Below, piece by piece: positions 25,078 through 34,831 of a stretch of 64,000 bases of DNA (position 1 is its first letter; every line of letters starts with the position of its first letter). The DNA comes from Caballeronia zhejiangensis (lineage in GTDB: Bacteria > Pseudomonadota > Gammaproteobacteria > Burkholderiales > Burkholderiaceae). The stretch spans positions 1-64,000 of the forward strand of contig NZ_JFHD01000029.1 of assembly GCF_000698575.1 (NCBI RefSeq), in the 5' to 3' direction. The translations under genes and the position numbers were made by a program. The notes under the pieces are model-generated. The model worked only from the letters and a program-made list of their open reading frames with translations, did no database searches and had not been told where the DNA came from.

Positions 25078-26343
25078 TCATGCGGCCGCCTGCTGCTTTT
25101 CGAACAGCTCGCGGAACACCGGATAGATGTCCGCCGCCGAATCGACTTTCTTCATGGCGAGTTCAGGCGCGCCCATCGCAAGCTGAGCATACTCCAACCA
25201 GAGATTCTGCTCCTCCGGCGCAACTTGAATATAGGCAAAATACCGGACCTTCGGCAGGATGTCTTCCGCGAGCAGCTTGCGGCACTTGGGCGAGTCGTCC
25301 GTCCAGTTGTCGCCGTCCGATGCCTGCGCGCCGTAAATGTTCCATTCAGTCGGCGAATAACGCTCGTCCATGATCTTCTTCATGAGTTCGAGCGCGCTCG
25401 ACACAACCGTGCCGCCGCTTTCCGTCGAATGGAAGAACGTGTCTTCGTCCACTTCTTCCGCGCGCGTATGGTGCCGGATGAACACGACTTCGATCTTCTC
25501 GTAGTTCCGCTGCAGGAACAGATACAAAAGGATGAAGAAGCGCTTGGACAAATCCTTGCGTTGCTCGTCCATCGAACCGGAGACGTCCATCAGGCAGAAC
25601 ATCACGGCCTTGCTCGACGGCGTCGGCTGCTTCACGCGATTGATATAGCGCAGGTCGAACGGATCGATGAACGGAATGCGCGTGATCCGGCCCTGCATGA
25701 TGACAATATCCGCTTCGAGCCGGGCGATGTCTTCGGGATCGCCGTTCTCTTCCTTCAGTTGTTCGAGCTGGCGCTCCATCTCACGCAGTTGCGATGCAAG
25801 CGGCCAGCCGAGCGCGATGCGCCGTCCAAGCGCGGAGCGCAGCGATCTCACCACGTCGATATTGTTGGGCGTGCCTTCCGCCGCCCAGCCCGCGCGCACG
25901 TTCTTCCACGTCGGCACGGCGAGCAGTTGCGTCTTGACGAGGCGCGGCAGTTCGAGATCGTCGAAGAAGTACTGCATGAACTCTTCGCGCGAGAGCTCGA
26001 AAACGAAGTCGTCCTGCCCTTCGCCTTCGTTGCTCGCGCTCTTGCCGCCGCCGCCCGCGCCGCCCGGCGGGCGCGGAATCTTGTCACCGCGAATGTAATC
26101 CGCATTGCCCGGATGAACGTACTCGCGCTTGCCGCCCGGTCCGTGACGGAACGAGGGCTCGGAGATGTCCTTCTTGGGAATGGTGATGCTCTGAGTGCTT
26201 TGAATGTCTTTGATGCTGCGATCGCGCACCGCGTCGGAAACGGCGCGGCGAATGTAACTCTTGACGCGTCGCAGGAAGCGCTCGCGATTGGCGATGCTCT
26301 TGTTCTTGCCGGCTAACCTGCGGTCGATGATTTGGTGCAGCAC
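25078..26343 (-). CDS. yeaH: DUF444/YeaH von Willebrand-like protein
   Basis: 421 residues from a GTG at 26343 (GGGAGA upstream; the overlapping ATG is out of frame). N-terminal charged region with glycine-rich linker (PGGAGGGG, about 93-100), then a vWA-type domain with MIDAS motif DVSGSMDE (253-260) and conserved STESGGTVVSSAL. Works with the kinase PrkA/YeaG in E. coli during nitrogen or stationary-phase stress. Its stop overlaps a possible start of the SpoVR gene. Confidence 0.93.
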   Translation of the reverse strand: MLHQIIDRRLAGKNKSIANRERFLRRVKSYIRRAVSDAVRDRSIKDIQSTQSITIPKKDISEPSFRHGPGGKREYVHPGNADYIRGDKIPRPPGGAGGGGKSASNEGEGQDDFVFELSREEFMQYFFDDLELPRLVKTQLLAVPTWKNVRAGWAAEGTPNNIDVVRSLRSALGRRIALGWPLASQLREMERQLEQLKEENGDPEDIARLEADIVIMQGRITRIPFIDPFDLRYINRVKQPTPSSKAVMFCLMDVSGSMDEQRKDLSKRFFILLYLFLQRNYEKIEVVFIRHHTRAEEVDEDTFFHSTESGGTVVSSALELMKKIMDERYSPTEWNIYGAQASDGDNWTDDSPKCRKLLAEDILPKVRYFAYIQVAPEEQNLWLEYAQLAMGAPELAMKKVDSAADIYPVFRELFEKQQAAA

Positions 26344-26501
26344 ATCCAGTCTCCCGCGTTATTGGCGAGGTTGTGAGGCGCTGCGCGAAGCTTCGACTGA
26401 TCGCAGCGTCTTTCGTCTCGCAAACTGTCCACTGTGCGGTCCGGTTGCAATCCACGCGCCCGGACCGCCGGGACTTCCTGACTATCGCTTTGCGCGGGAC
26501 C

Positions 26502-26529
26502 GGAGCCAGGCGCTTCGAGCGCCGGCTCC
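26502..26529 (-). promoter_or_regulatory. Strong stem-loop between prkA and yeaH
   Basis: GGAGCC-(A)-GGCGCT, loop TCG, AGCGCC-GGCTCC: a 12-bp stem with one bulged A, 19 bp after the prkA stop. No T-run follows on either strand, so it is more likely an mRNA processing or stability element or a partial attenuator setting prkA:yeaH ratio. Confidence 0.5.
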
Positions 26530-26547
26530 CGTCTTGCCTTGCTTACA

Positions 26548-28470
26548 TCACGACGACTTGCGCACGCGCAGATACCAGTCGCACAGGAGCCGGACCTGCT
26601 TCGGCGTATAACCCTTGGCGACCATGCGATTGACGAAGTCTTCGTGCTTGCGTTGCTCTTCGGCCGATCCTTTCGCGTTGAACGAAATCACCGGCAGAAG
26701 TTCTTCCGTGTTGGAGAACATCTTCTTCTCGATCACCACACGCAGCTTCTCATAGCTGATCCACGCGGGGTTCTTGCCGCCATTGGCCGCACGAGCGCGC
26801 AACACGAAGTTCACGATCTCGTTGCGGAAGTCCTTCGGGTTGCTGATGCCCGCGGGCTTCTCGATCTTCTCCAACTCGGCGTTCAATGCCGCGCGGTCGA
26901 AGCTCTCGCCGGTGTCGTGATCGCGGAACTCCTGATCCTGAATCCAGAAGTCCGCATACGTCACATAGCGGTCGAAGATGTTTTGTCCATACTCCGAATA
27001 CGACTCCAGATAAGCGGTCTGAATCTCCTTGCCGATGAACTCGGCATAGCGCGAAGCGAGCACGTCCTTGATGAACGACAGATACTTCTGCTCCGTTTCC
27101 GGCGGGAACTGCTCGCGCTCGATCTGCTGTTCGAGCACGTACATGAGATGCACCGGATTCGCCGCGACCTCGCTCGAATCGAAGTTGAAGACACGCGACA
27201 GGATCTTGAACGCGAAACGCGTGGACACGCCCGTCATGCCTTCATCGACACCCGCGTAATCGCGATACTCCTGATACGACTTCGCTTTCGGGTCCGTGTC
27301 CTTCAGGTTCTCACCGTCGTAGACCTGCATCTTCGAGAAGAGGCTCGAGTTCTCCGGTTCGTGCAGACGCGTGAGCACAGCCATCTGCGCCATCATCTTG
27401 AGCGTGCCCGGTGCGCAGACCGCCTCGGCGAGGGACGAATTGCGCAGCAGCTTCTCGTAGATCTTGATCTCTTCGCCGTAGCGCAGGCAGTACGGCACCT
27501 TCACGACGAAGATACGATCGAGCAGTGCTTCGTTGTTCTTGTTGTTGCGGAACGCCTTCCACTCCGACTCGTTCGAGTGCGCGAGGATGACGCCGTCGAA
27601 CGGAATCGCGCCGAAGCCTTCCGTGCCCTTGAAGTTGCCTTCCTGGGTCGCGGTCAGCAGCGGGTGCAGCACCTTGATTGGCGCCTTGAACATCTCGACG
27701 AATTCCAGCAAGCCCTGATTGGCGAGGCACAGGCCGCCGGAATAGCTGTAGGCATCGGCGTCGTCCTGCGAATACGTTTCGAGCTTGCGGATGTCCACCT
27801 TGCCGACGAGCGACGAGATGTCCTGATTGTTCTCATCACCAGGCTCGGTCTTCGCAATGCCGATCTGACGAAGAATCGACGGATAGCGGCGCACGACGCG
27901 GAACTTGCGGATGTCGCCGTTGTACTCGTGCAGGCGCTTCACCGCCCACGGCGAGAGAATGCTCTTGAGATAGCGGCGCGGAATGCCGTATTGCTCTTCG
28001 AGCACCGGACCGTCTTCGTCGTAATCGAAAAGGCCGAGTGGCGATTCGTTGACGGGCGAGCCCTTCAGCGAATAGAACGGCACACGCTCCATGAGCTGCT
28101 TGAGTCGTTCGGCGATCGACGACTTGCCGCCGCCCACCGGACCCAGCAGATAAAGGATCTGCTTCTTCTCTTCGAGACCCTGCGCCGCGTGCCGGAAGTA
28201 GGACACGACGTTCTCGATCACTTCCTCCATTCCGTAGAACTCGCGGAATGCCGGATACACCTTGATGACCTTGTTTGCAAACACACGCGATAAACGCGGG
28301 TCGAGCCGAGTGTCGACCATCTCCGGTTCCCCGATGGCCGTCAACATGCGTTCGCCCGCTGTTGCATATGTGGCAGGATCTTCTTTGCAGAGCGCGAGAT
28401 ACTCTTCGAGCGAGAATTCCTCCTCGCGAGTTTTTTCGAAGCGCGTCGCGAAACTGCTGTAGATATCCAT
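26548..28470 (-). CDS. prkA: PrkA/YeaG serine protein kinase
   Basis: 640 residues with Shine-Dalgarno GAGGAGG before the ATG. N-terminal AAA-type PrkA domain with Walker A GPVGGGKS (110-117) and conserved ILAHSNESEWKAF; the C-terminal part (about 400-640) is the kinase-related PrkA domain. Length equals E. coli YeaG. Phosphorylates target proteins during stress; first gene of the prkA-yeaH-ycgB operon. Confidence 0.95.
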   Translation of the reverse strand: MDIYSSFATRFEKTREEEFSLEEYLALCKEDPATYATAGERMLTAIGEPEMVDTRLDPRLSRVFANKVIKVYPAFREFYGMEEVIENVVSYFRHAAQGLEEKKQILYLLGPVGGGKSSIAERLKQLMERVPFYSLKGSPVNESPLGLFDYDEDGPVLEEQYGIPRRYLKSILSPWAVKRLHEYNGDIRKFRVVRRYPSILRQIGIAKTEPGDENNQDISSLVGKVDIRKLETYSQDDADAYSYSGGLCLANQGLLEFVEMFKAPIKVLHPLLTATQEGNFKGTEGFGAIPFDGVILAHSNESEWKAFRNNKNNEALLDRIFVVKVPYCLRYGEEIKIYEKLLRNSSLAEAVCAPGTLKMMAQMAVLTRLHEPENSSLFSKMQVYDGENLKDTDPKAKSYQEYRDYAGVDEGMTGVSTRFAFKILSRVFNFDSSEVAANPVHLMYVLEQQIEREQFPPETEQKYLSFIKDVLASRYAEFIGKEIQTAYLESYSEYGQNIFDRYVTYADFWIQDQEFRDHDTGESFDRAALNAELEKIEKPAGISNPKDFRNEIVNFVLRARAANGGKNPAWISYEKLRVVIEKKMFSNTEELLPVISFNAKGSAEEQRKHEDFVNRMVAKGYTPKQVRLLCDWYLRVRKSS

Positions 28471-28856
28471 GCTACCTCCTCGCCGAAGTCAGAAAGCTAT
28501 GCCGTGCGCAACGCGCGTAATCGAAACGACATCGCTTGAAATCATCCTAAACCCTTTCGAATTTTTTTTCACGCACTTGCGTTGTTCATTTGCTTCGAAG
28601 AATTCCTAGCTTGGTGCGCTATTTTCGTTCACCTACAATGTTCATCCCAATGTCGCTATCCTCTTGCGCGACATGGTCCCTGCCTGTTCGCTTCCCCGCG
28701 CTCTTCGCTACTTATCTACTGCTTCCGTCCGCCAATGCGACGTGCGCCTCACATCCTTGGTTACGTGGACAAGCGCTCAAGAGATGCACGCATCCGATAA
28801 AGACGATGCGCGTGCGACATCATCAATAATCGTTCCCGGTGCGGCGCATCCGAACA
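28471..28856. other. Intergenic region, possible plus-strand promoter
   Basis: 386 bases between the starts of prkA and the end of the hydratase gene, AT-rich near 28550-28640. It must hold the prkA promoter; no convincing consensus was found. On the plus strand TTGGTG (28611-28616), 17 bp, TACAAT (28634-28639) resembles a sigma-70 promoter and precedes a short frame from ATG 28638 or 28650 to 28829 with a hydrophobic stretch; no Shine-Dalgarno, so I do not call a gene. Confidence 0.3.
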
Positions 28857-29618
28857 TCAAGCGAGCACCAATTCCAGTTCGCCGATGCGATCGATCGCAC
28901 CATGCAGCATGCCCGGTCCATCGACGCGATACGCGCCCGTATAGGAACCTGTTGTAATGGTCCAGAACGGCTCGACCGTCAAACCCATGCGAGAACAATG
29001 GTTGACGAGCCACGGCAGCAATTCGCGCGGATCGCCCGCGGGATTGCCGAGCGCGGCCGGTGCGATCGACACGCCGTCGAGGGTGAATTCCAGTCGCGGC
29101 GTCAGAAAGTCGAAGCCCGGCGCGACGACGTCGTAAGGTTCCATGCCCGATACGACGAGCGCGCCGTTGTTCTGCGAATCCGCGAGCTGGGCCAGCGGAT
29201 CGAGATTGGGCCATTGAGCGAAACGGCTGTCGACGACTTCGAGCGCGACCGCGATGCCGCCGATCGCGTCGAATACTTCCTCGCGTGTGTAAGGGTCGGG
29301 TCGCGCGGGCAGCGCATAGGAAAAGCGGAACGCGACTTCGAGTTCCACGAGCACGCGGAAAAACGATTGAAAAGGTAGGCGCGCGGGCGAAACGTGGACG
29401 AGCGCGGCGTCGATGGGCGCGCCCGTGGCGAGCGCGTCGGGTGCGCGCGCGCCGATCTTCCAGGCGCCGATGCGCGCATCCGCCTCCCTCAGCATCTCGT
29501 GCTGGATCGCGTAGGCGGTGGGCGCATCCGCAGGTATGTCGGCCGGCGCCAGCGTGTCGATCAGCTGATGCCGGCGGCGGGCGTCCGCGAGCTTCGCGGC
29601 GAGTGTCGATCCGGTCAT
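28857..29618 (-). CDS. 2-keto-4-pentenoate hydratase/MhpD-family protein
   Basis: 253 residues from ATG 29618 with a GAGGAT Shine-Dalgarno. Fumarylacetoacetase-like fold of the MhpD type: YAIQHEML near the N-terminus, IGAWKIGA, then ELEVAFRF with a likely metal-binding Glu, and the closing SYTGAYRVDGPGM resembling the hydratase TG(S/T)xT motif. The reaction would be hydration of a 2-hydroxydienoate from aromatic meta-cleavage. Stands alone between the chemoreceptor and prkA, so the pathway is unknown. Confidence 0.82.
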   Translation of the reverse strand: MTGSTLAAKLADARRRHQLIDTLAPADIPADAPTAYAIQHEMLREADARIGAWKIGARAPDALATGAPIDAALVHVSPARLPFQSFFRVLVELEVAFRFSYALPARPDPYTREEVFDAIGGIAVALEVVDSRFAQWPNLDPLAQLADSQNNGALVVSGMEPYDVVAPGFDFLTPRLEFTLDGVSIAPAALGNPAGDPRELLPWLVNHCSRMGLTVEPFWTITTGSYTGAYRVDGPGMLHGAIDRIGELELVLA

Positions 29619-29734
29619 GTCGATATCCTCGTGTGAGCGGTGAGGCACCCACCAGTGTACGGGTTACCGGATCGACGTTGGTCGCGCGCGTGTGCACTCG
29701 CGCGCATTCGGGCCTTAAGCGCCGTCTGTCGCGC

Positions 29735-31450
29735 TCAGAAAGTCTCCCAGTCGCCGCTTGCCTCCGTCGTGGCGGACGCTTTCGGCGCGGGCGACGGCGC
29801 GGCGGGTGCGCGCTTCGCCGACTTCAAGGCAACGCGCGCAGGCATCGTTGCGCGCGGTGCAATTTTCGCCGCCATCGTGGATGCTGCCGGAACAGCAGCA
29901 AGCGCCGCGCCGTCCGCGACCTGGAACACCGCCACCGCCTGCCGCAGCCGCCCGGCCTGATCTTCGAGCGACTGCGCGGCGGCCGCCGCTTCCTCGACGA
30001 GCGCCGCGTTCTGCTGCGTGACTTCGTCCATCTGCGTGACGGCGCGCGACACCTGCTCGATGCCGCTCGACTGTTCCTCCGACGCCGCCGCGATCTCGCC
30101 CATGATGTCGGTCACGCGCTGCACCGCGCCGATGATCTCGCTCATCGTGCGGCCGGCTTCGTCGACGAGCGTCGTGCCCGTCTGCACGCGCGCGACGGAC
30201 GTGTCGATGAGTTCCTTGATTTCCTTCGCCGCCGCCGACGAGCGTTGCGCCAGACTGCGCACTTCGCCCGCGACGACCGCGAAGCCGCGCCCTTCTTCGC
30301 CCGCGCGCGCCGCTTCGACGGCCGCGTTGAGCGCCAGAATGTTGGTCTGGAACGCAATGCCCTCGATGATCGTGATGATGTCCGCGATCTTCGACGAACT
30401 GCCGTTGATCTCGCGCATCGTGTCGACGACCTGCGTGACGACCGCGCTGCCCTTGCCGGCGATTTCCGACGCGTTCGCCGCGAGTGCGCTCGCCTGCCGC
30501 GCGTTGTCGGCGTTCTGGCGGACGGTGCCGGTCAGCTCTTCCATGCTCGACGCGGTTTCCTGCAGCGCCGATGCCTGTTCTTCCGTGCGCGACGACAGAT
30601 CGGTATTGCCCGCGGCGATCTGCTGCGTCGCCGACGCGATCGATTCGCTGCCCGAGCGCACCGTGCGGACCGTCGTCAGCAGGCTCGCGCGCATCTTGGC
30701 GAGACCTTCGAGCAACTGGCCCATTTCGTCGCGCGACGTGATGGCGACCTCGCGGCGCAGATCGCCCGCGGCGATCGATTCGAAATGACCGAGCGCCGCT
30801 TCGAGCGGCCGCGCGATGGCGCGCCTGAGCGACAGCCACGCGAACGCGGCCGCGGCGATGCCGAGCGCGATCGCGCCGAAGCTCAGCGCGCGGAACCATC
30901 CGAAGCGGTCCTGCGTCTCCTCATAGCTTCTCGCGGATGCTTCGGTCAGATGCTTGCGCAGCGCGTCGTTGGCGTTGGCGAGTTCGTTGTACGTCGCCTG
31001 CATCGCCTTGGCGTTCGCGATGATGGCGTCGTGATCGTTCGCCAAGACCGCCGCGACGCCCTTGTCGACGATGCCCTGCAGCGCGAGGCGCCGGTCCTGA
31101 GCAGCGTCGGCGAGGCGCTTTTCTTCCGGCGCTTGCGGCAGCGCCAGGTATTGCTTCCAGTAGCCGTCCGCGCGTTCGCGCATCATACGCGCGCGCTCGA
31201 CCGTGGCCGCCACTTCCGGCGTGCCGGCGAGCAGCGCCGCGCGATCGAACACGAGACGCTCGCGCGCCGCATACATTTCCGCGTTGCCGACGGCGATCGC
31301 CGCGGGCATCTGCACCGAATAGGTGTCTTGAAACGCGCGATTCGAATGGCTCATGCCGGTGAGCCCCAACGCGCCGATCGCGATGAGCAGCGCCCCCAGA
31401 AACGCCATCGAGATGCCGAGGCGCGCCTTGATCGTCAAAGCTGTTTTCAT
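29735..31450 (-). CDS. Methyl-accepting chemotaxis protein (Tar-like, 4HB sensor)
   Basis: 571 residues. TM1 (about 8-32), a periplasmic four-helix-bundle sensor (about 33-185), TM2 (about 190-212), HAMP, then the signalling hairpin with the invariant IAFQTNILALNAAVEAARAG. The C-terminus is DWETF, a variant of the NWETF pentapeptide that docks CheR and CheB. It lies just downstream of the ribose operon, separated by a terminator. Ligand not known. Confidence 0.93.
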   Translation of the reverse strand: MKTALTIKARLGISMAFLGALLIAIGALGLTGMSHSNRAFQDTYSVQMPAAIAVGNAEMYAARERLVFDRAALLAGTPEVAATVERARMMRERADGYWKQYLALPQAPEEKRLADAAQDRRLALQGIVDKGVAAVLANDHDAIIANAKAMQATYNELANANDALRKHLTEASARSYEETQDRFGWFRALSFGAIALGIAAAAFAWLSLRRAIARPLEAALGHFESIAAGDLRREVAITSRDEMGQLLEGLAKMRASLLTTVRTVRSGSESIASATQQIAAGNTDLSSRTEEQASALQETASSMEELTGTVRQNADNARQASALAANASEIAGKGSAVVTQVVDTMREINGSSSKIADIITIIEGIAFQTNILALNAAVEAARAGEEGRGFAVVAGEVRSLAQRSSAAAKEIKELIDTSVARVQTGTTLVDEAGRTMSEIIGAVQRVTDIMGEIAAASEEQSSGIEQVSRAVTQMDEVTQQNAALVEEAAAAAQSLEDQAGRLRQAVAVFQVADGAALAAVPAASTMAAKIAPRATMPARVALKSAKRAPAAPSPAPKASATTEASGDWETF

Positions 31451-31580
31451 TGAATTTTTTCCCTGATGTCGCTCGCGAGCGGAGTCGTCGTTGCGTGGCA
31501 GCGTGCGCGCTGGACATCGCGCGACCGCTATCGATGTAAACGGCGCGAATGTGTCGGCACTTGAGGAATTTGTTTCGTAT

Positions 31581-31610
31581 GAAAAGAAAACGGCGCGTCA
31601 GACGCGCCGT
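31581..31610 (-). terminator. Terminator after rbsK
   Basis: ACGGCGCGTC/GACGCGCCGT, a 10-bp dyad (31590-31610), followed on the minus strand by TTTTCTTTTC, 22 bp after the rbsK stop. Confidence 0.75.
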
Positions 31611-31632
31611 GTTTTCAATGAATATTGAAAAG

Positions 31633-32565
31633 TTATGCTGAAATTTCGCTGCGGTGCGGAATCGATGGTTGCGCGCCCTCGCGCGTCACCGCGATTGCCG
31701 CCGCGCGCTGGCCGAACGCGATTGCGTCTATTGCCGCCGCGCCGCGTGCGAGTTCCGCCGAGAAGCCGCCGATGAACGTGTCGCCGGCGGCGGTCGTATC
31801 GACCGCTTCGACGCGCGGCGACGGCAGATGAACGCCTTCGTCGTCCGCGCCGTCGAGCAAAGCCAGCACGCCTTGCGCGCCGAGCGTCACGATGACGTTG
31901 CGCGCGCCTTTCGCCTTGAGCGCCTGCGCGGCGCGGCGCGCGTCGTCGGGCGTTTCGATGGCGACCCCGGAGAGCGTCGCGGCTTCGAGTTCGTTCGGAA
32001 TCAGATAGTCGATCAGCGGGAACCAGTCCGGCGGCAATTTGCGCGCCGCGGGCGCGGGATTCAGGATCGTCGTGCGCTTCAGGCGACGGCCGGCGGCGAG
32101 CGCGGCGCGCACGGCGTCCGGCGGCGTTTCGAGCTGGCACACGATGACGTCGGCGCGCGCGATGAGCGCCTCCTGCGCTTCGATGCGCGCGGGCGTGACT
32201 TCGGCGTTGCTGCCCGCGACGATGACGATCGCGTTCTGGCTCGCATCGTCGACGACGATGAGCGCGACGCCCGTCGGCGCGCTGGCGCTGGTCGCGAGCG
32301 CCGTGCAGTCGATGCCTTCCGCTTCGAGGCTGCCTCTGAGCGTGGCGCCGTTCGTATCGTCGCCGACGCAGCCGATCATCGCGACATGCGCGCCCAGGCG
32401 CGCCGCGGCGACCGCCTGATTGCTGCCCTTGCCGCCCGGCATCTGCGCGAACGCGTGTCCGGCGAGCGTTTCCCCCGGTCGCGGCAGGCGCGGCGCGCGC
32501 GCGACGAGATCCATGTTGAGGCTGCCGACCACGGTCACGCGGCCGGTCTTGGCACTGTCGCCCAT
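31633..32565 (-). CDS. rbsK: Ribokinase
   Basis: 310 residues, PfkB family. N-terminal GSLNMDLVARAPRLPRPGET with GGKGSNQA (substrate-site motif), and C-terminal TAAGDTFIGGF with the catalytic Asp. Phosphorylates D-ribose to ribose 5-phosphate in the cytoplasm. Last gene of the rbsBACRK operon, supporting ribose (or a close analogue) as substrate. Confidence 0.93.
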   Translation of the reverse strand: MGDSAKTGRVTVVGSLNMDLVARAPRLPRPGETLAGHAFAQMPGGKGSNQAVAAARLGAHVAMIGCVGDDTNGATLRGSLEAEGIDCTALATSASAPTGVALIVVDDASQNAIVIVAGSNAEVTPARIEAQEALIARADVIVCQLETPPDAVRAALAAGRRLKRTTILNPAPAARKLPPDWFPLIDYLIPNELEAATLSGVAIETPDDARRAAQALKAKGARNVIVTLGAQGVLALLDGADDEGVHLPSPRVEAVDTTAAGDTFIGGFSAELARGAAAIDAIAFGQRAAAIAVTREGAQPSIPHRSEISA

Positions 32566-32601
32566 CTCGTTTCCTTTGGTTCCTTTACTGCACCGCGGTC
32601 G

Positions 32602-33624
32602 TTACGCCTTCGCGCCGCGCGACTCGGGCACTACCGCGGTCGATTCGCGGCGCACGAGGCGCGGCGGCACCACGCGGCGGCGCGTCGTGCCCGTCAGCTT
32701 GCCGGTGATGCGCTCGATCAGCGTCTGCGCGGCCATTTCGCCGAGCGCGCGCACCGATTGCCCCACCGTCGACAAGGCCGGATAGGTGTAGCGCGACAGC
32801 TCGACATCGTCGAAACCGATGATCGAGCAGTCCGTCGGCACGTTGATGTGACGCTCCGCCGCCGCACGCAGCGCGCCGATGCCCATCATGTCGTTGCACG
32901 CGAAGATCGCCGTCGGCTTCATGTTGTCGAGCAGGAGCGAGGCCGCCGCGTAACCGCCCGTCGCGGAAAAGTCGCTCTGCTGGATCGCGTTCGGCGCGAT
33001 TTCCATGCCGCGCTCGGCCATCGCGCGGATGAAGCCGTGCAGGCGCATCGCGGAAACGGCGGTCGCGACGGGGCCTGTGATGCAGCCGATCTTCGAATGC
33101 CCGAGCTGCAGCAGATGCCGCGTCGCGAGATACGCGCCCTTTTCGTGGTCGATCTGCACGAGGTCCGATTGCAGCCCCTCGATATTGCGGTCGACGATCA
33201 CGAGCGGCTCGCGCGCGCCCGCGAGGCATTGCGCGAGCACCGAGTCCTCGCCCGCCGATGCAATCACGAGCCCGTCGATGCGCTTTTCCTGCAGCACGCG
33301 CAGATAGTTGCGCTGCTTCGCGGGATCGTCGTCGGAGTTGCAGAAGAACACGCAATAGCCGTTCTTCGCGCAGCCGTCCTCGACGCCGCGCGCGAGCTCG
33401 GCGAAATACGGATTCGTCGCGTTCGGCACGAGCAGGCCGATGGTCGCCGTCGAGCGCGCCTTCAGCGAGCGCGCGACCGCCGACGGCACGTAGTCGAGCT
33501 CACGGATCGCCCGCTCGACTTTCGCCCGCACGTCGGCCGAAACCGGCCGCGAATTGTTCACTACGTGGGATACCGTCGTAAACGACACCCCGGCAATGGC
33601 TGCCACGTCTTTGATCGTCGCCAT
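32602..33624 (-). CDS. rbsR: LacI-family repressor of the ribose operon
   Basis: 340 residues from ATG 33624. Helix-turn-helix at 1-25 (MATIKDVAAIAGVSFTTVSHVVN) and a RbsR-like hinge (AVARSLKARST), then a periplasmic-binding-protein-like sugar domain to about 325. Encoded inside the operon between rbsC and rbsK, which implies local control of ribose uptake. The tail (STAVVPESRGAKA) extends past the usual end. Confidence 0.9.
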   Translation of the reverse strand: MATIKDVAAIAGVSFTTVSHVVNNSRPVSADVRAKVERAIRELDYVPSAVARSLKARSTATIGLLVPNATNPYFAELARGVEDGCAKNGYCVFFCNSDDDPAKQRNYLRVLQEKRIDGLVIASAGEDSVLAQCLAGAREPLVIVDRNIEGLQSDLVQIDHEKGAYLATRHLLQLGHSKIGCITGPVATAVSAMRLHGFIRAMAERGMEIAPNAIQQSDFSATGGYAAASLLLDNMKPTAIFACNDMMGIGALRAAAERHINVPTDCSIIGFDDVELSRYTYPALSTVGQSVRALGEMAAQTLIERITGKLTGTTRRRVVPPRLVRRESTAVVPESRGAKA

Positions 33625-33841
33625 ACATCGTCCTTCGCTATGCTTTGGTCCAACTGCTCTTATTGGTCGTAAGGCGTCCGGCGCGACCACTTTCATGCGC
33701 CGCTCTGCTTTCCCCGCGCCCTGCCTGCTTCATTGTGTGCGGCGGCGATGAATCCCCGTTCGCCGCTGCCGCCCGCTGCCTTCTCTCGTCGCCGGCCGTT
33801 GCTCCACCCCGTTCGGAGCGCCCGCCTGCGCCGCCCTTCGA

Positions 33842-34831
33842 TCAAACCCGCTTTCTCCTGCTGCGGTATGTATCCAGCACCACCGCCACCACGATCACCG
33901 CGCCGGTAATGATGCGCTTGGTCGGCTCGTTCGCGCCGATCTGCGCCAGTCCCGCCGCCAGCACGGAGATGATCAACACGCCGAAAAACGTGCTGATGAC
34001 CGAGCCGCGCCCGCCCATCAGGCTCGTTCCGCCGATCACGACCGCCGCGATCACCTGCAGTTCCAACCCCGCGCCGGCGTTCGGATCGGCGGCTTCGAGC
34101 CGCGAGATCTGAAAGAGCGCCGCGAGTCCGGACAAGGCGCCCATCAGCGCGAAAACGATCACCTTGTACGGCCGCGGATTCACGCCCGCGAGACGCACGG
34201 CTTCCTCGTTCGTGCCGATCCCTACGAGATATCGGCCGAAAACCGTCCGGGTCAAGACCAGATGGGCAATTATCATCACCGCGACCGCGATCAGGAACGC
34301 GGGCGAGATGCCGAACGCGATCGGATTCGACAGAAAATCGAACGCATCGCCGATGTACGCCGTGCGCGAATTCGTCATCTGATACGCAAGCCCGCGCGCG
34401 CCTTCCAGCACGCCGAGCGAGACGATGAACGACGGAATCCGCCACGCCACCGTCACGAGGCCGGTCACGGCGCCCGTCAGCGCGGCGGCCGCGAGCCCGA
34501 TCAGCGCCGCCGGAAACGCCGGCCAGTGCCACTTCAGCGCGGCCACGCTCACCACCGACGCGCCCAGCGCCAGCACCGAGCCGACCGACAGATCGATGCT
34601 CGCGATGATGAGCACGAACGTCATGCCGACCGACATCACGACGAGATCCGGAATCTGGTTCGCGATCGTGCTGAACGTGTCGTACGTCAGAAAGTGCGTG
34701 CTCAGCACCGAAAACAGCGCGATCATCGCGGCGAGCGCGCCCGCGAGACCCAGGTAATTCGAAATGCCCAGACGCGTGCCGACGCCTTTCGTGCTCTTCG
34801 GCGCATCGGCGGGCAGATTCGCTTCGCTCAT
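33842..34831 (-). CDS. rbsC: Ribose ABC transporter permease
   Basis: 329 residues, mostly membrane helices (about eight to ten), with the family loop GTNEEAVRLAGVNPRPYKVIVF near 225-245 and GGTSLMGGRGS near 270. BPD_transp_2 family. Its ATG directly follows the rbsA stop codon, showing coupled translation. Confidence 0.93.
   Translation of the reverse strand: MSEANLPADAPKSTKGVGTRLGISNYLGLAGALAAMIALFSVLSTHFLTYDTFSTIANQIPDLVVMSVGMTFVLIIASIDLSVGSVLALGASVVSVAALKWHWPAFPAALIGLAAAALTGAVTGLVTVAWRIPSFIVSLGVLEGARGLAYQMTNSRTAYIGDAFDFLSNPIAFGISPAFLIAVAVMIIAHLVLTRTVFGRYLVGIGTNEEAVRLAGVNPRPYKVIVFALMGALSGLAALFQISRLEAADPNAGAGLELQVIAAVVIGGTSLMGGRGSVISTFFGVLIISVLAAGLAQIGANEPTKRIITGAVIVVAVVLDTYRSRRKRV

Noticed and set aside
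24941..25081. Longer SpoVR N-terminus from ATG 25081
   Set aside because: Not excluded, but the start at 24940 has a better Shine-Dalgarno and the extra 47 residues do not resemble the family.
29285..31453. Plus-strand open frame of 722 codons opposite the chemoreceptor
   Set aside because: Arg-rich antisense shadow of a clear MCP gene; no Shine-Dalgarno, no domain.
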